Source: Actinomyces sp. oral taxon 414
GTDB lineage: Bacteria; Actinomycetota; Actinomycetes; Actinomycetales; Actinomycetaceae
DNA length: 64,000 bases
Direction of reading: 5' to 3'
Assembly (NCBI RefSeq): GCF_001278845.1
Contig: NZ_CP012590.1
Coordinates: 3,100,001-3,164,000 of the forward strand
Made by a program: the position numbers and the translations under genes. Positions 27,165-37,200 of the stretch are shown here, in pieces; positions within the stretch are counted from its first letter, which is position 1, and each line of letters opens with the position of its first letter. A model generated the notes under the pieces. The model did no database searches, was not told where the DNA came from, and worked only from the letters and a program-made list of their open reading frames with translations.

Positions 27165-28153
27165 TGAGCCTTTCTCACCAGGATTCGTGTTAAGAATCGT
27201 GTCAGGATTCGTGCCAGAGTGTGATGATGACGAGGGCGGCGGCCATGATCGTGGTGATGGTGGCGGGGCCTGGGGAGACTCGTTGCAGGGCCTTGAAGTG
27301 CTTGAACATGGCGCCCTCCCTCTTGGCGGGGGCCCGCAGGGCGGACAGCAGGCTGTTGCAGGCCTCCTCGTCCGGTGTCGGGCAGGGGTTCTTCGTGGGC
27401 ACGAGGATGCCGATCCCGGCCCCCTGATACCCCTTGTCCGCCAGGACCGGCATCCCCAACCAGGCCGACCGGTACAGGGCCGGCAGCACATGCAGCCTGG
27501 CCGCAGCGGGGTCGTGGGTGGAGCCGGGCTCCACCGGACCCGTATACACGGGGAACCTGGCGAAAATCCATCACCACCTGCACATTGCCGCCCAGCGCCC
27601 CGGCCAAGACCTGAATACCACAGGTGGTAGCCCGTGTCCGGGTTGCGCTGAGCCACCCGGTCGGTGCGGATCAGGGTCCCGTCCAGGCAGACGAACGGCT
27701 CCTTCGACGCGCGCAGCCGCTGAAGGACCTCGGGAAGGTCCGGGGCCCGGTCGGCGATCACCCCCAGGGCCCCGTAGCGGGTACCTGTAGGCCGTGGCCC
27801 GGCTCACCCTCGAGTCGCGGGCCAGGGTGGTCAGGGCCGTGCCCGCCACCATCCACCCCAGCACCAGCACCGCCTGAACCCGGCAGGTGGCCGCCCTGGG
27901 CCACGGACGCACGTCATGCGCCCTGCGGTGGGCCGCCAACCACAGGCAGATGGTGCGGGCGATGGACTCGGGAACATCGCCAGTGGCAGGATAAGACACC
28001 CGCGCGGGGACCCCCTGGTAGTGATTCATGTGGTTAGAACACACCATCCCGGACCGGCCCCCGCGCGCACCACCCCCACCCCCCACCCAATCCCTCCCGC
28101 ACCACCACGCCGATCCCCGGCTCTGGACCGCCAGTTCTGGTGAGAAAGGCTCA
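27165..28153 (-). mobile_element. IS5-like element, type beta, copy 1
   Basis: A 989-bp element with 17-bp perfect terminal inverted repeats (TGAGCCTTTCTCACCAG). The transposase lies in three frames: an N-terminal helix-turn-helix part (LTTLARDSRVSRATAYRY), a middle part (LDGTLIRTDRVAQRNPDTGY) and a C-terminal part (PVLADKGYQGAGIGILVPTK), typical of DDE_Tnp_4 IS5-superfamily transposases. Its translations are identical to those of copy 2 at 29001-29989, in opposite orientation. It sits in IS630 without an obvious target duplication and with a local deletion. Confidence 0.88.
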
Positions 28154-28927
28154 CTCGGCGTTCTGGTCGCCCTCGATGGGGTAGATCTTCATCTTCTTGC
28201 TCGTCAGGCTCAAGGCGCCGAAGAATGACCGGGCGAATCTGGTGCGGTCGACACGGAGCCTGGTTCTCCCGCCCCCGGGCAGACACATGCGTCGGGTTTC
28301 GACCTCGTGCTCGACGCGGACCTCGTCGACGGCGCGCACCTCCCATCCCCGGGCCAGCAGCTCAGCGACCTCCTGGCGAATCCGGGCCATCCGAGCGGTG
28401 ATCGCGGCTTCATCGCGGCGCTTGTCGAAGGGGTCGGGAAGCTTGAAACTCATACCGAGGAAGCGCATGAGCAGCTGGTAGGAGGAGTCGGAGGCGTACT
28501 CCACACCGAATTCTATCCCCACCACGTCGCGCAGGGCCGGCACGTCCCAGAAGTCCGCCTTGATGCCGGACTGCGACGGCGGCCCGCCCAGGGTCTCCTT
28601 GAGCTGCTCCTTCTGGGCGCGGGTGAGCTCGGCGGCGTTCTCATCACCCGCGTGCCCGGTCACCACCGAGCACAGTCTGGTCAGCCGCCAGCTCGCCGGC
28701 CAGTCCCGAACCGTTCTCCGGCTCCGGTCAACCATCTCGACAATAACACTCACGTCAACACCGCGAGAAGCGCGAAGAACGGCCTCGGCCTTCAATCGCA
28801 CCAGAACAAACGAGTCGCTGCGCTTCTTCCACCTCAGAAGAACATCCCGCTCTTCCTCCGTCACATCAACAAGCACGCACGCATTCTATACCATGCTCCC
28901 CGCAACCTCCACCTGACACAACCCCGG

Positions 28928-30798
28928 AAGCTTATTCAGCGGGCGTTTTGGTGCATTTCCGGGAAGCAATATTATGATGGTCCGTTCTCATGAGGTACAA
29001 TGAGCCTTTCTCACCAGAACTGGCGGTCCAGAGCCGGGGATCGGCGTGGTGGTGCGGGAGGGATTGGGTGGGGGGTGGGGGTGGTGCGCGCGGGGGCCGG
29101 TCCGGGATGGTGTGTTCTAACCACATGAATCACTACCAGGGGGTCCCCGCGCGGGTGTCTTATCCTGCCACTGGCGATGTTCCCGAGTCCATCGCCCGCA
29201 CCATCTGCCTGTGGTTGGCGGCCCACCGCAGGGCGCATGACGTGCGTCCGTGGCCCAGGGCGGCCACCTGCCGGGTTCAGGCGGTGCTGGTGCTGGGGTG
29301 GATGGTGGCGGGCACGGCCCTGACCACCCTGGCCCGCGACTCGAGGGTGAGCCGGGCCACGGCCTACAGGTACCCGCTACGGGGCCCTGGGGGTGATCGC
29401 CGACCGGGCCCCGGACCTTCCCGAGGTCCTTCAGCGGCTGCGCGCGTCGAAGGAGCCGTTCGTCTGCCTGGACGGGACCCTGATCCGCACCGACCGGGTG
29501 GCTCAGCGCAACCCGGACACGGGCTACCACCTGTGGTATTCAGGTCTTGGCCGGGGCGCTGGGCGGCAATGTGCAGGTGGTGATGGATTTTCGCCAGGTT
29601 CCCCGTGTATACGGGTCCGGTGGAGCCCGGCTCCACCCACGACCCCGCTGCGGCCAGGCTGCATGTGCTGCCGGCCCTGTACCGGTCGGCCTGGTTGGGG
29701 ATGCCGGTCCTGGCGGACAAGGGGTATCAGGGGGCCGGGATCGGCATCCTCGTGCCCACGAAGAACCCCTGCCCGACACCGGACGAGGAGGCCTGCAACA
29801 GCCTGCTGTCCGCCCTGCGGGCCCCCGCCAAGAGGGAGGGCGCCATGTTCAAGCACTTCAAGGCCCTGCAACGAGTCTCCCCAGGCCCCGCCACCATCAC
29901 CACGATCATGGCCGCCGCCCTCGTCATCATCACACTCTGGCACGAATCCTGACACGATTCTTAACACGAATCCTGGTGAGAAAGGCTCACTGGGTGTTGA
30001 AATAAGTTCCACGACCTCACGAGAAACGGACCATCGTCATGAAGTATATCACGGGACTGCCCACGCCCAAGTTCGCCGATCTGCTCATCCGTCTGCGCGA
30101 GAAGGGTGTCGGGGGGTATCCGCCGAGCCTGGGGCTGCGGGGGTCCTTGAAGGCGGTGCTGATCTACATGCGTCACAACATTGTGCAGGCGGTGATCGGC
30201 AAGCAGCTGGGCGTGTCCCAGCCTACTATCTCGCGGGCCATCAAGGTCATGACCGGGGCGATCGTCCAAGCCCTGAAGGACGTGCTGCTCACCGCCCAGG
30301 AGGTGCCCGAGGGCTGCGACTGTCGTGCTGGACGGCACACTCTTCCCCTGCTGAAGTTGGCGCGCTCACCGCGAATTGTGGTCGGGCAAGCATGGGACGA
30401 CCGGCATGAACGCCTCTGATCCTGGTCCTGCCCGGCGGCAGGCTCGTGTGGGCCTCGGACCCCTATCCGGGGTCCATGCACGACGCGGCCACACCAGGCG
30501 CCTTCCGGACTGCTCGACGGAATCGACCCCTCCGGATGGATCGCCGACAAGGGCTATGTCGGCAAGGGAATGATCACCCCGCACAAGAAGCCCCCCAACG
30601 GCGAACTGAGCGAAGCCGCCCAGGAGGCTAACAAGAGCATCAACCGGATCCGCCAGGCCGAAAGAGCGCACCATCGCCCACATCAAGTCCTGGAGAATCC
30701 ACCCGCACCGACTACCGCCGCCCCCTGCACACATTCGAACAGACCATCACCGCCGCACTCGCACTCTACGTCTTCAAAACCACCCTCTGAATAAGCTT
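28928..30798 (+). mobile_element. IS5-like element, type alpha, copy C, interrupted
   Basis: Ends AAGCTTATTCAG and CTGAATAAGCTT are flanked by a CCCGG duplication (28923-28927 and 30799-30803) inside IS630. The left 73 bases are separated from the rest by IS type beta copy 2. The transposase begins at 30039 (KYITGLPTPKFADLLIRLRE, helix-turn-helix IGKQLGVSQPTISRAIKVM) and loses frame near 30320 within the catalytic region. Later pieces (IADKGYVGKGMITPHKKPP) are present but out of frame. Confidence 0.85.
29001..29989 (+). mobile_element. IS5-like element, type beta, copy 2
   Basis: A 989-bp element with the same 17-bp inverted repeats and the same three-frame transposase as copy 1 at 27165-28153, in inverted orientation 847 bp away. 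It is inserted close to the left end of IS type alpha copy C (host sequence ...GTACAA before, CTGGGTGTTG after). The identity of the two copies indicates recent movement or gene conversion. Confidence 0.88.
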
Positions 30799-30961
30799 CC
30801 CGGAACGCAATCTTGTTTAATGTCGACCATATTTGATATGGCATTGGATTACCCCGGATGTGATAAAGGGCCTGAATCCATGGAAGAATAATGAGTAACC
30901 ATGCTCGCACCCGGGACGGTTCAGTTTCTTCGCGCCGGCGGGGCGGGGCTCCTACAGGGGG

Positions 30962-31107
30962 TCATGTGAGTCTGAGGTCCGCCTTGACCTCGTCCCAGGG
31001 GATGGTGCTGTGCTTGGCGATCTCTGCGCGGGCAGCGTGGGTCGCTTCAATGGCCACCAGGTCTTTCGCTGCCTCGGTGAGGCGCTCCAGGTCCTCCGCG
31101 TCGGCTC
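30962..31107 (-). pseudogene. C-terminal remnant of a Phd/YefM-type antitoxin
   Basis: Read on the minus strand the frame gives AEDLERLTEAAKDLVAIEA...IPWDEVKADLRLT followed by a stop, the third copy of the tail of the antitoxin at 14441. No DNA-binding half and no toxin remain. It lies between the IS nest and the large helicase gene; the rest of 30832-31267 shows nothing I can identify. Confidence 0.7.
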
Positions 31108-31267
31108 AGTCGCAACCGGCCACCTCACCCCTGCGGTAGCCTCTGACCTGCGGGGCCCCCTTCCCGGAACTACCGCGATCCACGAGGAGCCGTACGGGTC
31201 CCGGCGGGCTCAGCCCCCGTGCTGGGCCCGAGCCCCACCACCCCACCACAACCAGCACGCCCCGATC

Positions 31268-34200
31268 ATGACTCTCCTCCTCCCCAGCCTCCAGGCCGAG
31301 CGCATCCGGCGCTCCATCGTCGACTATCTGTCGACGACCTTCGCGCTTACGGACGTCGAGCCGCGGCGGGTGCTCGCCGACTTTCTGGAAGACGAGGAGC
31401 AGGGGGTTTTCGTCGGCCCCTTCGTCCGCCTGCGCCTGCCCTACCTGGCCGCGAGCGCCCGCGCCGTCGGCCCTGGTCGGGACAGCCAGTCTAGTCCCTC
31501 CGCCAGCCTCGATTGGGCTGGCCAATCCGGCCAGCCCGGCCCGGCCACCGACCCCGGCCAACCCGCCCAACACGCCCGGCCCAGCTGGCCCGGCCCCGCC
31601 GCCACCGCCGACCGCCCCCTCGACTGGGACCCGGGTCTGGCCCCCTACCAACACCAGGAGGACGCCTACCAACGCCTGACCACCAAGGGCGGGCACCGCC
31701 CCGAGCCGACCATCGTCACCACCGGCACCGGTTCGGGCAAGACCGAGGCCTTCCTCCACCCCGTCCTCGACCACGTGCTGCGCGCCCGCGCCCGGGGGGT
31801 CACCGGCATCAAGGCCCTCATCCTCTACCCCATGAACGCCCTGGCCGCCGACCAGGCCGGCCGCCTGGCCCGCCTCATCACCTCCGACCCCGCCCTGGCG
31901 GGGGTGCGCGCCGCCGTCTACACCGGCGACTCCTCCGCCCGGCCGAACAAGCGCGTCACCGCGGAATCCCTCATCACCGACCGCCACGCCATCCGCAACG
32001 ACCCGCCGGACATCCTGCTCACCAACTACAAGATGCTCGACCAGCTGCTCCTGCGCCCCGAGGACCGCGAGCTGTGGCGGGCCTCGGCCGCCTCCCTCAC
32101 CTACCTGGTCCTGGATGAGTTCCACACCTACGACGGCGCCCAGGGCACCGACGTCGCCATGCTGCTGCGGCGCCTGGGCCTGACCCTGCGCGCCCACCTG
32201 AGCGCCGACGACCCCCGCCGGGAGGCATTCGCCGACTCACCGCTGGGACCCGTGTGCCCGGTGGCCACCTCCGCCACCCTCGGCGACGGCGGGGACCCCT
32301 CCCGGATGCTCGACTTCGCCCGCGACGTCTTCGGGGTCGACCTGTCCGCCGACGCCGTCGTCACCGAGACCCGCGCCGACCTCGACCGGTGGGCCGCCGC
32401 CCACCACCGCGCCGCCGAGTCCCTGGGCCTGACCGGCCGCGCCCTGCGCCTGCGCTCCCTGCCGGGCGAGAACCTGCGGGCCCTGGCCCACCTCACCCAG
32501 GCCGGCTCCCCCGACCCTGAGGAACTGCTGCGCGGCGTCATCGCCCACCTGTACGACCTGCCCGACGGGCTCGAGGACTCCCTCGACGCCGCCGGCCTCG
32601 CCTGCGCCCTCCAGGCCCACCCGGATGTCCTGGATCTCGTGCGCGCCGCCGAGATCTCCACGCCGCTGGCCGGACTTGCCCGCGACCTGCTGGGCCCCGC
32701 CTGCGAGCCGGGCCCGGCCCGCCGGGTGCTGTGCGCGATCCTGGCGGCCCTGTCCGTCGTGCGCGCCGGACTGGACGGCGCCCCCGACCGCGGCGCGGTC
32801 AACGTCGAGGTCACCCTGTGGATCCGCGAGGTCACCCGCGTCGACCGGGCCCTGAGCTCCCTGCCAGCCTTCCGCTGGGCTGACGCCGCCTCCGAGCAGG
32901 CGCGGGTCGACGAGCCCGCGCGCCCGGCCCTGTACTGCCGCTCGTGCGGGCGCTCCGGGTGGGGCGTCGTGCTGGCCCCCACGGGGCAGCGGGAGAAGGA
33001 CGACCAGTCCCAGGTGCGCCGCGACCGCAAGACCGGCGACCCCCGCTTCCGGACCCTCCTGCACGCCCCCGGGGAGGACGCCGACTACCGCCGCCGCCTC
33101 GAGGCCGGGGAGCCCGACCCGCAGGCCCGCCACCCCGGGCTGCGCTGGTACTCCGTCAACGGCCGCGAGCTCCTCGCCCGCCGCCCGGCCGATGACGACC
33201 CGGAGGCCAAGGAGGGGCTCGTGCTGCCGGTCCTGACCCTGACCGGGGACGAGCGCGCCATCGCCGAGGACTCCACCCGCGACGTGTGCCCCTCGTGCGG
33301 GGACAGGGACTCGATCCGCTTCCTCGGCTCGGCCGTCGCCACCCTCCTGTCGGTGTCCCTGACCACCCTGTTCGGCGACGACGCCCTCGACGACGCCGAC
33401 AAGCGCGCCCTCATCTTCACCGACTCCGTGCAGGACGCCGCCCACCGGGCAGGATTCGTCAACCAGCGTTCCCACACCATGAGCCTGCGCTCGGCCCTGC
33501 GGGGGGCGCTGACAGCCGACATGCCCCTTGACGCCTGGGCCGGGGCCGCCCTCGACGCCGCCCGGCCCAGCGCCTTCGACCGCTACCGGCTCGTCCCCGC
33601 GGCCCTGACCGAGCACCGGCGCTTCAAGCCCTATTGGGACCCGAAGGCCCCGGCCTCCGAGCGGCGTCGGGCCGAGCCGCACGTGCGCCGTCGGCTCCTG
33701 TTCGACATCGCCCTGGAGGTGGGCCTCCAGTCCGCCTACGGGCGCACCCTGGAGGCCACCGGGTCGGTGAGCGTGCACGTGGCCGCCGGGCGAGCATCCG
33801 CCCTGACCGACCTGGCCCGCCAGGCCCTGGGGGGCGAGCGGCAGGGCGTCCTGGACGGGTTCGGGGGCATCACCGACGCCGACCTGCTCGCCTGGGTGCG
33901 CGGCACCCTGGAGCGCATGCGCCGCGACGGGGCCATCGACCACGAGTGGCTCGCGCGCTACAAGCGCGACGACGGCAAGCGCCTGTGGATCTGGTACAAG
34001 CGCAACCGCAACCAGGGACAGCCGGCCTTTCCCGCCGGGCGCGCCGCACCCGCCTTCCCCCGGGCGGGCGGCGGCCTCGACACCCGCAAGTCGGCCTTCG
34101 TGCCGGTGGGCTCGCCCAGGTCCTGGTACGCCACCTGGACCCGCAAGTGCCTGAGGGTCGCGCCCACCCACGCCGCCCGCCTGGCCCGCGTGCTCCTGGC

Positions 34201-37200
34201 CCGCCTGGCCGAGGCCGGGATCCTCACCGCCACCGACACCAGCAGCGGCGGCACCGTCTACGGACTGCCGGCCGGGCGCGTCGTCGTCTCCCCGCTGGGC
34301 GAGACCACGGGAGACGACCTGCTCCTGGTGTGCGACACCTGCCGCACGCAGCTGCCCGCCGCGGCCGCCACCGTGGACCAGCTCGACAACGCCCCCTGCC
34401 CGGCCGTCGGCTGCCCGGGCCGCCTCAGGGCCGGGCAGCGCCCGGCGGAGAGCTTCTACCGCAGCATGTACGCCGGGGCCCATGTGCGCCGCGTCGACGC
34501 CCACGAGCACACCTCGCTGCTCACCGCCGACGAGCGCGCCCGGGTCGAGAACGGGTTCAAGCGCCCCGAGCAGGCGCCAAGCGATCCCAATGTCCTGGTG
34601 GCCACCCCCACCCTGGAGATGGGCATCGACATCGGGGACCTGTCCACCGTCATGCTCGGCTCCCTGCCGGCCACGGTCGCCTCCTACGTGCAGCGGGTCG
34701 GCCGGGCGGGCCGCCGCAGCGGGTCGGCGCTCGCCCTGGCCTACGTGCCCGGCAGGCGCCACCAACTGCCGGTCCTCGACGACCCCGACCGGCTCCTCAA
34801 CGGCTCCGTCGCACCGCCGTCGACCTACCTGGGGGCCGAGGAGATCCTGCGCCGCCAGTTCCTGGCCTCCGTCATCGACGCCCTGGCCCGCGAGAACCAC
34901 TCGGCCGTCCCCTCCGGGGTCCGCGGGCGCGGCACCGCCGGGACCGTCCTGGGCGCCACCGGGGAGGGCTCCCTCATGGGCGCCCTGTGCGAGCGCATCG
35001 GGCGCGACGGCGCCCCGCTGGTGCGGGCCTTCACCGCCGCCTTCGGGCAGCGCACGCCGGCGCTCGAGCGCCTGACCAACTGGGTCACCCGGGACGGCGG
35101 CGCCGGGCCCCGCGAGATGCTCATGCGGGCCGCCGCCGAGCACCGCGCCGAGGCCGAGCGGCTCCACCGCCAGAAGCGCCAGATCGACGAGGCCCTGCCC
35201 GAGCTCACGATGGCGGCCGAGCGCCCCAACGCCACCGAGGAGGACCGGCGGGCCCATCGCGCCGCCGAGGGCGCCCGGAAGGCGGCCCAGGCCCGGATCC
35301 TCGACCTGCAGGGGAAGCACTGGGTCTCGGCCCTGGAGCGCCACGGCATCCTGCCCAACTACACCCTCATCGACGACTCGGTGCGCCTGTCCGCCCGCGT
35401 GTCCTGGCGCGACCCGGAGACCGACGAGTTCCGCTCCGAGCCCTACGACGTCGAGCGGGCCTCCGTCCGCGCCCTGCACGAGTTCGCCCCCGGCGCCACC
35501 TTCTACACCCGCGGCCTGGAGATGAGGATCGAGGGCGTCGATGCCTCCGCCGACCTCGCCGACCAGGCCCAGTGGTGGTTCTGCTGCGAGGCCTGCGGTT
35601 ACGCCGACGTCCGGGGCCCACAGGGGAGTAGGCCCGCCGCGCCCCCCGAGTGCCCGAGGTGCCGGGGAACCGCCATCGCCGACGTCGGGCGCGCCCGCCG
35701 CGTCCTGCGCCTGACGCGGGTCTTCGCCGATGTCTCCGGGGACGACGCCCGGATCGGGGACTCCAGTGATGATCGGATCCGCACCCGCTTCGAAATCCTC
35801 CCCCTGGCCGACTTCGACCCCGAGCGCGCGGTGCGCCAGTGGAGCGTGGAGGCCTCCGGCTTCGGGCTGACCCGCTACCGCGGCATGAGCCTGCGCTGGC
35901 TCAACACCGGGCGGGCCCTGGCCGGCCAGAGCGTCGACAGGGTCGCGGGCCTGCCCGTCTCCTCGCGGGACTTCCGCCTGTGCGAGGCGTGCGGCAAGCT
36001 CGACACGGACACCGGGGCCTCCACCGCCCGCGAGCACCGGCCCTGGTGCGAGCACCGCACCGACCTGGCCGAGCACGTCATCGCCGTCGACCTCATGCGG
36101 GAGCTGCGCACCGAGGCGATCGCCTTCGTGCTCCCCCTCGGCTTCGCCACCGACCGGGTGGGCGTCGAATCCCTGGCGGCCGCCATCGGCCTGGGCCTGG
36201 AGATCACCACCGGCGGGTCCCCCAACCACCTGGGCATCGTCGGCGTCCCCCACCCCGTCGCCCACGGCGGCCCCGGCGAGACCCGCCCCGCCCTCCTCCT
36301 GCACGACACCGTCCCCGGCGGCACCGGATACCTCACCGATCACGACGACCCCGCCAACCTCTGGAAGCTCCTCGTGCGCACCGGCCGGCGCCTGGAAAGC
36401 TGCCCGTGCCGCACCGAGGACAAGGGCATGTGCCCCGACTGCCTCCAGCCCCACGCGCCTTCCGGCGAGGTCACCCGCGCCGCCGCCCTTCACGCCATCC
36501 GCCAGCTCCTGGGACCGGGCGCCGAGGTTCCCTTCGCCGACCTGGACCCGGAGGCGCCCCTGTGGCACGTCACCGATGAGGCCGTGCGGGCCGGCACCGG
36601 GGAGAGCCCCCTCGAGGTGCGCTTCCGCGCCGAACTCATCGACCGCCTGGGCAAGGAGATGGCCGTGCGCGCCGTCGGGGACCCCTCCGGGGCGCCCGCC
36701 CTCGAGATCGACGGGGGCCGCTGGAGAATCCGCCCGCAACTCGACGCACTGGGCGCCCGCCCCGACTTCACCTGCCTGCGCCCGGCCGGCCGGGCCCCCA
36801 TCGCCATCTTCATCGACGGGCGCCGCTACCACGCCACCCGGGCGCACAACCGTCTCGCCGACGACGCCGCCAAGCGCGAGCGCCTGCGCGCCGCCGGGTA
36901 CCAGGTCATCGCCGTCGGCGCCGAGGACCTGGGCGGGCCGTGGAATCCGGCCTGGCTCGACGACGACGCGGTCGCCCGGCTCAAGAACGGCTCCCTCGGG
37001 CCGGCGCGGGCGGGCGCCGTCACCGACCGGGCCATCGCCGCCTGGCGCGGCGGCCCCATGGCCCTCCTGGAGTCCATGCTGCTCGACGACGCCGACGCCG
37101 GCCCCGACGCCAGTCCGGAGGCCACCGCCCTCAGCGCCCTGGCCGACTCCGTGTGGGGCCCGCTCATCTGCGACGCCGCCCGCCGCCTGCCCCCGAGCGG

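Larger units (their letters stand above)
26940..30829 (-). mobile_element. IS630-family element copy 1, carrying three nested IS
   Basis: The ends (TGGCTGGTATTAAACAAGG at left, TTGTTTAATGTCGACCA at right) are flanked by TA at 26938-26939 and 30830-30831, the TA duplication typical of IS630. Its transposase is on the minus strand in two pieces: the N-terminal part begins at 28876 (VTEEERDVLLRWKKRSDSF through EGDQNAE), and the C-terminal part at 26945-27164 (PPYAPDHNPAEHVWNAAK). Compared with copy 2 at 41411, about 125 bp between the pieces is gone and replaced by IS type beta; IS type alpha sits near the right end. The transposase is inactive. Confidence 0.85.
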
